DNA from: Enoplolaimus lenunculus
Taxonomy: Eukaryota; Nematoda; Enoplea; Enoplida; Thoracostomopsidae
NCBI GenBank assembly: GCA_030248215.1
Contig: JASANG010002050.1
Span: 1-64,000, forward strand
DNA: 64,000 nucleotides
Direction of reading: 5' to 3'
In this document: positions 56,301 through 64,000 of the stretch, in pieces
How the letters are laid out: every line of letters begins with the position of its first letter
Numbering within the stretch: position 1 is the stretch's first letter
The notes under the pieces: model-generated
Told to the model about the DNA's origin: nothing
What the model saw: the letters and a program-made list of their open reading frames with translations, nothing else
The model's database searches: none
Translations under genes and position numbers: made by a program

Positions 56301-59300
56301 CAATGCTCGATTTATTACAAAGTTGAAAACAGCCGCGCGTGCTGGAGAAAATGTTGCAGTGCCGTTAGAAGATGCAATTAAAGTTGGGTCTATAGCTCTG
56401 ATATCGTCACCAATGACGGCAAGTCAAGCCGTTTTGAACGCCATCAAGCGGAAAAACGCTAAAGGGTCCAGGTTTAGCACGAAGAGTGGTGCTGTTTCGG
56501 ACACTATTTCAAGTCAGCCGTTGGATTTGAAAAGAGTCGAAAAAAGATCACTTTTAAATTGCGCAATGGACATTAATCCTAGTTTATCTGGAAAGCTTAA
56601 TGTGTCACCTAGCCTGAAACCAGACAACGATTTTAATGACCAGTTAAATAGTGATGCGCTAGCGTACGTAGACAAGCTTCGATCTTTGCTTGAAAAATGG
56701 TCAATAGACTTCGAGCACGACCCTGTTATTAAGAACCCCAATGGAGAGGATATTTTGTCTTTGAGTGAAGCTGTAACATTGGGAGTGCTCGATATTGCCG
56801 CTGGTCAAATCTGTGATATTTCATCACGTACAAAGTATTCTATCAGTAAAGCAGTTGATGCGCATTTGTTGCGTTCTGATGTTGGGTCTGCAATTATGGA
56901 AGCTCGAAATGTTATTTCAGAAAAGTCGCCTGATTCAAATATAACTATGGCGTACAGGGCTTCTGATCAACACACAGCAAATCGAAGTTCCGATTTGGGC
57001 GATGAAACATCGAATTTTGCCATTGAACTAGTTAGTTGTAGCGACCGTGCTGAAGATCTTTGTAGAAGGAATCGTGACATGTCCGACAATACAATAAAAG
57101 TTAACGTCCGTAATAGTCCCGCAGGTGACTTGCTAGATAGCTACAGAAAACAGGAAGGTGGTCCACAAGTGGAACAAGAAATAGCTTCGGAAATTGATGA
57201 GGAATTAAATAATTGTTCGGAGAAAGTTTTTGTCAGGTTCCACGACAAGAGTAAGCAAAATTATCAGTCAGACATACAAAATGTGTGTTGTTATTGTAGA
57301 TTTCGGTCTCCGTCACCTGATATTGACTGGTGGATTTCATTTATGGGTGGCCCAGATGATTCTGTGCAGAGTTGTGCATGCAGTTTTTCGGAAACTATAG
57401 AAAGCTACTTAAGTGTTAACGATTATCAACCATTGGACTGTTCTGAAGTGGGTTCCGAAGGGCGTTATCATTCAGAAAACGTTTATCCGTGCATTGCAAA
57501 CTGTTTTGAAACAAAACGTTCGACTGATGTAGCTAAAATTTGCAACAATTGCAATGCAGAACCATTGTTTAAGCGATCAGGTGGAGCGCAAGCTTTAAGT
57601 GAGGACAGTGATATAAGTGTAAGCGATCCAGGGATTGAAAATAATTTACGCACTTCAAACTCGTTGAACGTTAGTAAAAAGTTTTTTTGCGATACACATT
57701 GCCTTCATACTGATAGCGTATCTAATTCAAACGATATTGACAAATATATGCGTAAAAACGAAACTGACAGAAGCCATGTCGCGTCAATTTACAGCACTAT
57801 ACTGACAAACGCAAGTAGTTTTTCTATGGCTTTGCATGGAATGGCTAAACATATATCAACGGTAGTGTTGCCATTAAAGAGCCCTAAGTCTCAAGATTTT
57901 GTATGCAACAATTACGATAGCAGTAATGTTCAGCTTAATGATATGCATACATATCAAAATGTTCCATTTACTAATTCATCAAATAATATAGAGGGTCAGA
58001 ATATTTGTAACGAAAATGAATTTGGGTATTACGCACCAGTGGAACTGTGTTATATGCGCTCTTCAACGATTAAGCAATGCAAACCTTCGTTAAGGCTATT
58101 GGCTTTATTAGAAGACAACGTATTAGAAGTAGCAGCAAATGACGCTGATGATGATGATTCAGGTGATGGCTGCTCTATTGCAGGAAGTGTAATCAGTACA
58201 GGTTTTCGCAAAAGAACGTTTGCTATTGGTAGTGTCGCTACCGATGCAGGTTTATCAGTTATGTCAAGTGTGATCAGTGGTGCTTCAAAAGCAACAAAAA
58301 TGACCGTATCTTTGCAATCATACGTTGAAATTGATGGTAAACGTATTAGCGATCTTGAAAATTATCGTGGTCGCTGCGGTATTGTTGAAGCTATACGTTC
58401 TTCTACACTTTACAATTCTGCGTCAGGAACCTTTAACAATCCTAACTCAGGCAACAGCCGTATGACTCTTATTCAAGCGCTGCAAGATAACCTGATATCA
58501 CTTGCGGATACAGCAGTTCGGTCCACGCGGTCTGGACTTGTTTTGAGCTTACTTGACGCGTTAGAGCAAAACATTGTCGATTCCGTCAACGGAAGAGTAA
58601 AAGATACACTAGAAAGCAGTAGTTCACATGATGTCTGGATGACCTTAGAAGAAGCGGCTGCTTCTGAGGAGCTAATTTCGCTTGCAAAACCCATGTCACT
58701 TGCGTCAGCAATTGAAGCTGGCCTCTTTAGCTCCGAAACAGGTTATTTTCTGGACCCTGAGAATGGCACTACATATACTTTAATTGATGGGATTCAGGAA
58801 GGGATAATTGATGCATCCTCTGCTAAAGTTAAGATCAATTCCCAACTTCAACCGTTCGATGACGACTTTGTGCGCGCACCGAAAAATACCGTCAGCGAAC
58901 AGACAGTCGAGTATCGTTCATTACTAGACGCAATGGAGTTAGGCTATTTGGATGGTTGGGAAGGCACTGTGCGAATTTTACCGTACATCTGTTCAAATAG
59001 TGATGCACACGACGATCTTTTAGATGATGAATGTGAAAAATCTAACAAGTTGCAGACCATTTCTTTAGACCAAGCTTATCATTCCGCGGGCGATGTCATA
59101 CTGAGTTCTTTACTCCCTTTGCCTATTTACAATGCTGTTGTGTTGGGCAATTATGATTCTGAAAGTGGACTTTTCCTGCAGGACGGTAAGGCAATGAATC
59201 TTGAGCAAGCTATAAAATTGGGCTATATAAATGACTTAGGATTGCCATGCATAATAGATTCTAGAGTTGGCGAGTCACCTGGTGTAGGCACCAAATCAAA

Positions 59301-62196
59301 ACTAACCTTGCGCGCTGCCATAGCAAACGGACTAATAAATGCTGTGGCTGGGTTGTATATTGACCCAAAAACGAATGCTTGTTTAACGTTGGATCAAGCA
59401 GTTATGCGACGGTATATCGTGAGAGGTACTTGTTTAAACAGTATTGTGGGCAGTATTAAATCCAAACAGTTGTACTCGCGATATACTGGCAGATTTCATG
59501 ATCATTACGCGAAAAAATCGTTTTCTCTTGAACAGGCTATGCATCAATGCTTATTGAACACAAGCACAATAGTGGTCGATGACCATGTGTCAGGATGTAT
59601 TATGTCAATTAAAGACGCAGTGCGCAACAATATAGTTGATCCGAAACTTGCAGTTTTGCGTAGACATGAATGCCCCAATTCAACAGTATATCAACACTCT
59701 GACTACGATATTGATAAAGATGAGTGCAGCGTTTGCGGGAATGCAGCAGTTTATTTAACATTGGAGGATGGAGTTTCCGCAGAAGTTCTAACAGAAATTC
59801 CGTACCCGATTAGCTTAGCAGAAGCTGTAGTACATGAACTCTTTGCGGATGATAATTTTTCAGGTGCAAGCCTTATTTATAGTCCGTATGATCAAAAGTA
59901 TGTTTCAGTTCGACATGCAATTTCTACGGGCTTCTTAGTAGAAGATTCTTTTTATATTAAGCGTTCTCTACTTAGTGAACGCTGCTATAACTATTCTGAG
60001 GCGGTAGAAAATAAAGTGTTTGATCCCGACCGCGGGATGTTGCTTATCGCTGATGAAATGAATAATTTTTCCGTGTTGACAATACCCTTAGCGTATGATG
60101 CTGGATATATTGCATCAAAGTGTTTACAGCTCACATTGTATGCTGCAATTTCTGGAGGGCTAATTTCAGCTACCGGTCTTTGCAGGCACCCAGACTGTGG
60201 TCGCATGATGAGTTTGCAGCAGGCTATCAGAACGAATTTAATCAACTCAAATTTGCCATCTGTATTCATGTTTGGAAGTAAAAATAATTTTGCCAGTGAT
60301 TCAGGTAAATCCGGTTCAGGTGTCACACGTTCAGTTATATCGCTTGGATCAGCAATTCGTCTTGGATTGATTGATCGTAAATCCGGAGGTTATGCTATAC
60401 CTGGAACTGGTGTTTCCGACAGCGCTATTCGCATACCTTTAGTCGAAGCAATGGATTGTGGGTACATTTTGAATCCGTTTACCACGTTCTCCTTGTTTGA
60501 CGCAATTGCATGGGGTATATATGGTAAAGAGTCTGTGAATTATTTGTTCACACATCCAGCCGCAGGACATAAACTATCGCTTAAAACCGCTATTGCGACT
60601 GGGCTTATTGATGATGCCAGTTCTGCAATTGTTTTACCTAATTCCAAGAAAAAAATACTTCTAAAAAAAGCAATCGAGGCAAACATTTTGGATGATGTCG
60701 GGCATTGCATTACGTTACCAGCATCTGTTTGCGACGGCGTTAATCAGAAAACACATTTGACGTTGACTGAATCGTTTGATCGATGTTTAATTATTCCGCT
60801 CCGAAAACCGTATACCATCGAGGAAATAATTTTATTCGGATTGTATGATGCTTTTGATGGCAAACGAAATGACACTTTTGTGGATCCGATTAGTGGAGAA
60901 CAGGTTGCTGTCCGAGATTGTTTGTGCAATGTTGTTACTGTGTCACCGAAACAAATTGATCAGTTCCTAAATATCCCTGCTACTGCGTACTACAACAACG
61001 AGAATCATATGTTGAAACCGTTATCTTGTGCAGTTTGTGAAAAACTAATTAAATTTACGGTTACAGGAACCACTTTAGTTCAAAAACCGAAGCACAGCAG
61101 TGCTGATGAAACCAAATGGTTACCAATTAAGGAAGCGGTACAAAACGGCACGATTCGGACTATGCCCGATTTTTGTCCTCCGCCATCATTTGAAACCGCT
61201 TACTTACGCGGTCTCATAAATTTTCAACATAATCAATTTATCGATTATCGGTTGAACAGTGTCGTGTTACCTCTTGAGCAGGTAATTGCTGACGACGTTC
61301 TCGCGTGCTCGAGTGTTTTTGTTCATGATTCTAACACATCGGATTGGATTTCACTGAAAACTGCTGTAAAATACAAAATGACAGATGTGTTAAATAACCG
61401 CATTTGTACATTAGGCGAACAGCCGCCAAATGTTGCAAATAATACGAAAGATTATTTGGTGTTACGGTTTGGAACGCATATTGTGATGTTGTGTCCGAGA
61501 CAGCAAGGTGTACCGCTGTGGGATGCGATCCTGAGCGACGTTATGAGTTTAAACAGTATGACGTTGTACGTTACTGATTCGCACAGTTTAACGTTTTGTG
61601 ATGCTGTCAATAGTCATAGAATCGACAAGCAGTCAGGGTTGATAAAAGATCATCGATATAATCAGCGGCAGTTAATTGATCTGAAACGCGCATTGTACAA
61701 TGGTCTTATTGTTCAGCGGGATCACAAAGCTTGTATTTTGGATACTCGTAATGAAGTGCCGTTCGAAGTCACATTTGTTGACGCAATCGCAACTGAACTT
61801 TTACTGCTACCATGCAAACCTTTGTCACTGATTGACGCTATAATTTATTGCGCTTTTATTGAAGAACCTCAACTAAACAATGAACGTGCAATTTGTTGCT
61901 TCATTAATCTTTTTACTGGATTTAAATATTCGTTTGGGGAGGCGCTGCATCGAAAATATATACGAATTGACAATGTTTCACTGTTGCTGCGTAATGACTG
62001 CAGTTGTGTTCGCAATGACAACGACACAACACACAACGATAAGCACGCTGCGTCTAGTTACGTGCAACTGTCTGTGGCGTTCGATCAGGGACTGCTTGAC
62101 CCCATAACTGGACAGTTAAAACAAACATGTCAACATTCAGCCAGCGAAATTGGTCTAGTAACAGCGTATAATCAAGGACTACTACTCTCAATGTAA
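50386..62196 (+). CDS. vab-10: Giant terminal exon: charged helix and plakin-repeat array
   Basis: 11,811 bp, 3936 residues and TAA, with acceptor GTCGTTTCCAG and phase 0 in. Residues 1-160 are a charged, heptad-poor helix (EEARLKAEEEAEKLRQLRWE and similar), so a single helix or short coiled coil. From about residue 250 (nt 51140) plakin-repeat modules of about 38 residues follow. The core pattern is hydrophobic-S/T-L-x-E/D-A-hydrophobic-x-x-G-hydrophobic-hydrophobic-D, then a DPxTG-like turn; examples are LSLSEAVTLGVLDIAAGQI, YTLFDAISTGLLDPASGMF and LTLLEAIKRGIYD. I count roughly 80-90. Two stretches lack modules: about 52960-53290 and a Cys-rich region at 56890-58370. In plectin and desmoplakin such modules bind intermediate filaments, which is the inferred role here. 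The array runs to the last codons (VTAYNQGLLLSM). Having a stop here matches VAB-10A; insect and vertebrate homologues use an in-frame cassette. Confidence 0.95.
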   Translation, partial: AQNEARRLEHERILREQEEARLKAEEEAEKLRQLRWEQEARRQAAELEAERLRQLREEEEVRRLAEESRWRAEEICRREQEAERRRKEDDAIATSVQKTELLHRQREEERARSIAQEETIRIQRLRECEDLRRQVELDQKHMAEQRQREHDIDTGKRRAEQAQGTFVDIYKSRLHVSAPLDATGVRVHLPLSEPETNRLNIVSGMIIGEVYVGEEEMPFEPVSPTMQLAEISEVEDELQMYEEWTETKTKFYELDAIRHCQTGEILTLVEAVRQGLLDLTHGDGKFVDLVSGFKMSLQDAAERGYISQSLTDCLQMKYGIKDPYTKEELTLLEAIKRGIYDSKQRQLRDPRSGAIISLREAVDRGIVTWSQVHALVKIAILKLPPIPLAAAIQQGILNTETGHFTGRVSKESLSLKDALSSDYISIGLSNSPMIAITLSDAIDFGFMDAQNSSFVDKSGLLGPDNAIISFREVVSRRTGLINMNVREIVDTSNRARISVGDALVRNILDAKTGLYNDLSTKTSLNLVKAHETSLIQRPMTLTEIIKKELIDSVGRIVDTGTKKRLTIIEAIAEGIVDPHIEYIRDNQCGDIVSLATALERGIVDARLKFFIGGEADTMQYCLSLGEAYNRGDIFVDPPKRYTLFDAKAVKVEVNRPIKDSEAHMKAEAMTSSMLTFNEAVDGEILNVANNTMVVNTSTSEYCSLAEAAERGLIDGVLYAILISDSGFPGKSVIDAISTGLIDSNKGYVVHRSSQSRSHELLDPREAYEKGLITLKGAVKLTALFNVHPSLVKNRNCDRENKARYNAAASKPVKGLKMSLENVIKTGMANPATQRFHCDYSFVSVNDAVQQGVLYSPKECTVPAASAGLSEDVHSANTSVAKETTTENISESYQVLPKIVNTVKSDNCDVVGHQAIEGSVTTTKRSCTKEIISDIPDEIASYKSMAHDGDKRHALADQKARHIYSARLPVNGLNFCEANSEGYVDTHHGVFRILENDLFEPVPIADAFELGILNPHSVCVVLQPEALGQCMKFSIFEALEQKIINEIGCAKSMQSLQETISSGIIRVLDNDSAHKLKIESHAASDEKVIVFRKRYNVLPSTRQDVNHSSSLAARTASYEESEQFWSFDAATGNVIDGLTGEVLSLDNAVKCGKLSTGCLVITDTITKKDMNYVNSIRWGSIDPSSMRFVDKTTSEKMSLKDAARNGYITVAGISVPGRDTPKSVKTTVRHQTRKVVATKDAAPANFQFKTVEFHKPLVYIGRSLKNIINDNSWYDADNKCFKHPLAKKQYNLEQAMCKGLFDPYESSVKNEKDGLHYTLFDAISTGLLDPASGMFTCGNGDRLPLTEAVSTGLIISEQPLNPVKLEIAINSGMIDMEQGLFVDNDNSIFQIHDAINQGRIDAESISVRDPAALTHGRDGKEPMTLSSAVFSGIVDLNRGLVLNKSTNLGMSFARAILDGIIQPQPASDLSDISTAGTCTKENLRSTDDDKRMVDIGGGKCVLVKVVRGNDGTERGEYVDEITGMKFTIALQDDPYSSQAKTAVKSSSQVEEVQLEPYANWVGINLVVDTRSGKEMSLIEAERAGIAQVITKGKQQISSFAVFRSDLASAVNRGVVDCTNGEKLSLCDAVQSRLLDLVELKYLHPISGQHLSLSQAANIGLIDATLAECLPRGIADPTSLTSNHEVKIISVRHAVEMGLINVRTGDIKNMVTGEKVSWLDVLKPVHASTTFAGVFDPKKGYMVPVATAFCDGLLDVSNHESVKFCNSATDEQLSLTDAVKKGYLSDEVRSMLTDKTIVSPNVSDEKISVAEAVNTGLLNLRSRTLQVRSGNPVSLECAAADGLVPHAVYAMLSNVSRTTFADALSKGAIDLGSSTFTESNTGERMSLNDALKRGYLDTSSEGIKNSSRNLSSLIGSEEFDPSSGRVRNPETGIYLPFREAVSKGLVDEHSLIYDTDACETMSLSEALTSGCIDDNARFITKLKTAARAGENVAVPLEDAIKVGSIALISSPMTASQAVLNAIKRKNAKGSRFSTKSGAVSDTISSQPLDLKRVEKRSLLNCAMDINPSLSGKLNVSPSLKPDNDFNDQLNSDALAYVDKLRSLLEKWSIDFEHDPVIKNPNGEDILSLSEAVTLGVLDIAAGQICDISSRTKYSISKAVDAHLLRSDVGSAIMEARNVISEKSPDSNITMAYRASDQHTANRSSDLGDETSNFAIELVSCSDRAEDLCRRNRDMSDNTIKVNVRNSPAGDLLDSYRKQEGGPQVEQEIASEIDEELNNCSEKVFVRFHDKSKQNYQSDIQNVCCYCRFRSPSPDIDWWISFMGGPDDSVQSCACSFSETIESYLSVNDYQPLDCSEVGSEGRYHSENVYPCIANCFETKRSTDVAKICNNCNAEPLFKRSGGAQALSEDSDISVSDPGIENNLRTSNSLNVSKKFFCDTHCLHTDSVSNSNDIDKYMRKNETDRSHVASIYSTILTNASSFSMALHGMAKHISTVVLPLKSPKSQDFVCNNYDSSNVQLNDMHTYQNVPFTNSSNNIEGQNICNENEFGYYAPVELCYMRSSTIKQCKPSLRLLALLEDNVLEVAANDADDDDSGDGCSIAGSVISTGFRKRTFAIGSVATDAGLSVMSSVISGASKATKMTVSLQSYVEIDGKRISDLENYRGRCGIVEAIRSSTLYNSASGTFNNPNSGNSRMTLIQALQDNLISLADTAVRSTRSGLVLSLLDALEQNIVDSVNGRVKDTLESSSSHDVWMTLEEAAASEELISLAKPMSLASAIEAGLFSSETGYFLDPENGTTYTLIDGIQEGIIDASSAKVKINSQLQPFDDDFVRAPKNTVSEQTVEYRSLLDAMELGYLDGWEGTVRILPYICSNSDAHDDLLDDECEKSNKLQTISLDQAYHSAGDVILSSLLPLPIYNAVVLGNYDSESGLFLQDGKAMNLEQAIKLGYINDLGLPCIIDSRVGESPGVGTKSKLTLRAAIANGLINAVAGLYIDPKTNACLTLDQAVMRRYIVRGTCLNSIVGSIKSKQLYSRYTGRFHDHYAKKSFSLEQAMHQCLLNTSTIVVDDHVSGCIMSIKDAVRNNIVDPKLAVLRRHECPNSTVYQHSDYDIDKDECSVCGNAAVYLTLEDGVSAEVLTEIPYPISLAEAVVHELFADDNFSGASLIYSPYDQKYVSVRHAISTGFLVEDSFYIKRSLLSERCYNYSEAVENKVFDPDRGMLLIADEMNNFSVLTIPLAYDAGYIASKCLQLTLYAAISGGLISATGLCRHPDCGRMMSLQQAIRTNLINSNLPSVFMFGSKNNFASDSGKSGSGVTRSVISLGSAIRLGLIDRKSGGYAIPGTGVSDSAIRIPLVEAMDCGYILNPFTTFSLFDAIAWGIYGKESVNYLFTHPAAGHKLSLKTAIATGLIDDASSAIVLPNSKKKILLKKAIEANILDDVGHCITLPASVCDGVNQKTHLTLTESFDRCLIIPLRKPYTIEEIILFGLYDAFDGKRNDTFVDPISGEQVAVRDCLCNVVTVSPKQIDQFLNIPATAYYNNENHMLKPLSCAVCEKLIKFTVTGTTLVQKPKHSSADETKWLPIKEAVQNGTIRTMPDFCPPPSFETAYLRGLINFQHNQFIDYRLNSVVLPLEQVIADDVLACSSVFVHDSNTSDWISLKTAVKYKMTDVLNNRICTLGEQPPNVANNTKDYLVLRFGTHIVMLCPRQQGVPLWDAILSDVMSLNSMTLYVTDSHSLTFCDAVNSHRIDKQSGLIKDHRYNQRQLIDLKRALYNGLIVQRDHKACILDTRNEVPFEVTFVDAIATELLLLPCKPLSLIDAIIYCAFIEEPQLNNERAICCFINLFTGFKYSFGEALHRKYIRIDNVSLLLRNDCSCVRNDNDTTHNDKHAASSYVQLSVAFDQGLLDPITGQLKQTCQHSASEIGLVTAYNQGLLLSM

Positions 62197-63859
62197 AATT
62201 TTTGCAGTGATATTTAAGCACGATTGAAAACGTTTTAGTATGAAATATTAATATTCATTAGCTCCACATACAACGTTTATATATATATATACTCTTTATA
62301 TCCGGTGGTCCACTGTTGATTAATTGTTTTATAAGTAATTTTGTTCAACTTCCGGTGAGCAGTATTTGTAGTCTACCAAAATATTATGAAAGCGCATTTT
62401 CGTTGATAAACTAGCGATAAGTGTACACGATTGAACGTTGCTTGAATTTGTTTGTTCTCAAATCTTCATTTCACCTAGTCGCAACTGCTGTACAGTGACC
62501 GATGTTCGAGGAATATATAGTTGATGCGCGTTGTGTTAATCGTGTCAGCAACCCAGGTCGGTCATAAACGATAAGTAAGTAAATAACAACGCTTCTACTG
62601 TTGCTTTAGCCTACTTGTGACAGGATTCTGTCGTTTCTTATTGCTAGGTGTTGGGCTAAATTTCGTTGTCTAACCTCTCTAACAGAATGTTCAATACAAC
62701 TTTATTGGATGCGTCTTGTTTAGAAGTGTCCGTATATCTGCAGTTAACGCTGTTGTATCCAATGTTGGCGCTTGCAGCTTTGAGTATCAGTTAAAACAGT
62801 GTATCGACAACCATTCACATTCCAAATTTCAATTCGTTAGTGTGGCATATAGCCATGTATGAATAAGCATCTGATTTTGCTTACAAATTTGTGAAAATAC
62901 AAAAAACTGTATGATTTGCACTTGTGTGTGCATAAAACGCTATTAGCTTTGAGGATTGTATTAACCGAAAACCAACGGTAAACTCTAGATGTTGACAATC
63001 AGTAGTATTCGTTTGTTTCAGTTTCGCTCTTTTCGGTTTTTTGTAGCATCCGGTTAAGCAGTCAATTTAATCGTACGCTTGCTTACAGTGAAAAGCGTGT
63101 AAAGACAAAAAACCGCAGCGCTTTAACGCTGTATACGTGCGTGCGTTTCAGTGACACATATTGTTTTTGGCAGCGCACTGGTTGTTTAGCTCTGTTTGTT
63201 GTCAGTAACTTCTGTGTTTTTTTTCTCTGATATTGACAGCAGCATATCGTCACGGCCCAAGTTGTTCACTTTAAAATTTGACTTCATTTCAATTTATCTT
63301 GTTAAACTGCGAGGCTAATACACGTAGAAAAAACTGCCAGCGTTTGTGTGCGTCGCTCAAAAACGTTTTGTCTTTGTGTAGAGTTCGAAATTTGACGATT
63401 GTTTATACTAAAACTGCATTTGAAGTTTGTGTCTAGTTTTGTTCCAAACTGCTACAAGATGACGGACTGATTTCAAATTTAATAGCGGATCTTGTTCGCT
63501 GTAGCAATCTATTGTCTCGATCAACCTATAACAAATAGTGAAATCATGCGGGGAGACTTCAGAAGCTACAAAATTAGGGTTGTGTAGCATTAGAACTGTA
63601 AGTAAGCAAGAAAGCTGCCAGCTGCGATTTTGCTACGACTGTGTGTACCTGGACTCGTGCTTCTTCTTACAAGGATCTCTCTGGTGACGGGAGTGGTGAT
63701 TGGCAAGCAACCATATGTTCCTTTTTTGTGTTCGTGCATACTGTTGGTAGACATGTAAATTTTAATGGTTTTAATGCTCGTGGTACAGGTTAACTGATTT
63801 ACTGACCGCGTAGTAGAATAACTGTAGGAAAGCAACGGCTGATGCTTCTAAGATCACCA
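62197..63859 (+). other. 3' flank or 3' UTR of the plakin-repeat isoform
   Basis: No AATAAA or ATTAAA found on the + strand here. TA-rich runs lie at 62277-62292. No exon of a longer isoform recognised. The open frames on the minus strand near 63408-63835 have no family match. Confidence 0.4.
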
Positions 63860-64000
63860 GGGTGCAACGCGGAATTCCTCGTTCCGATTAGAATCCCGAT
63901 TCAAAACGAGTTCCGATTTCGATTCCGACGCCGATAATTGTAATATAGTCACAAAATTTGAGGTTCCGATTCCGGTAGAAATTTGCTGGTCCAATTCTGA
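63860..64000. mobile_element. hAT-like element entering at right edge (CGATTC type)
   Basis: Starts CAGGGTGCAACGCGGAATTCC and continues with TTCCGATTAGAATCCCGATT and GATTTCGATTCCGACGCCG repeats. Its start resembles that at 7550. The other end is outside the window. Confidence 0.55.

Larger units (their letters stand above)
3485..62196 (+). other. vab-10: Spectraplakin gene (VAB-10/Shot/MACF1 family), whole visible span
   Basis: One gene assembled from 3 alternative first exons, 30 shared internal exons and one giant terminal exon. Domain order is variable N-terminus, CH1, CH2, plakin domain (spectrin-like repeats with an SH3), short charged helix, and plakin repeats. Family members crosslink actin, microtubules and intermediate filaments or junctional proteins. 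This isoform lacks the later spectrin rod, EF hands and GAR domain, so it should act like VAB-10A at attachment structures. Every junction is GT-AG with consistent phase: 592, 331 or 214 nt of first exon plus 4193 nt of shared exons plus 11811 nt of last exon are each divisible by 3. The symbol is given by homology only; the species is unknown. A VAB-10B-like isoform would need exons beyond the window. Confidence 0.93.

Overview
The window is eukaryotic and AT-rich. It is dominated by one large, intron-rich gene on the + strand: a spectraplakin of the VAB-10 / Short stop / MACF1-dystonin family. Exon phases, GT-AG introns and alternative first exons point to an animal. The isoform that ends in plakin repeats with its own stop codon resembles nematode VAB-10A more than the insect or vertebrate layout, where the plakin-repeat exon is an in-frame cassette. 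I therefore lean towards a nematode or other small ecdysozoan with a repeat-rich genome, but the species cannot be fixed from the sequence.

Layout. 1-2.5 kb: a LINE ORF1-like reading frame on the minus strand, running off the left edge. Behind it lie tandem leader units, one with a tRNA-like segment, broken by a Helitron-like insertion. 3.5-21.8 kb: three alternative first coding exons (3485-4076, 10463-10793, 19864-20077), all ending in phase 1, in an 18-kb region full of small DNA transposons. 21.8-28.2 kb: seven exons encoding the two calponin-homology (CH) domains that bind actin. 28.5-48.5 kb: 23 exons encoding the spectrin-like repeats and SH3 of the plakin domain. 50386-62196: one exon of 11.8 kb encoding a short charged helix and then roughly 80-90 plakin-repeat modules, ending in TAA. 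62.2-64 kb: 3' flank with no AATAAA.

I placed every exon by hand from splice sites, phase and protein similarity. All phases agree: the three isoforms come to about 5531, 5444 and 5405 residues. The predicted protein joins actin (CH1-CH2) to a plakin rod and a very long plakin-repeat tail, as expected for a linker between actin and intermediate filaments or junctions.

The second theme is an unusual set of hAT-like non-autonomous elements. At least eight families share YAGRG-type ends and mostly 8-bp target-site duplications. Each carries its own six-base motif repeated just inside the ends (CCGGAA, GGTCTC, GGATCC, CCCGGA, GGAATC, GGATTC, CCCGCG, CCCGGT). Some copies have perfect duplications and look young, two are nested in others, one abuts an alternative first exon, and one keeps a recognisable hAT transposase C-terminus. 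This family-specific hexamer code is my best candidate for something undescribed.
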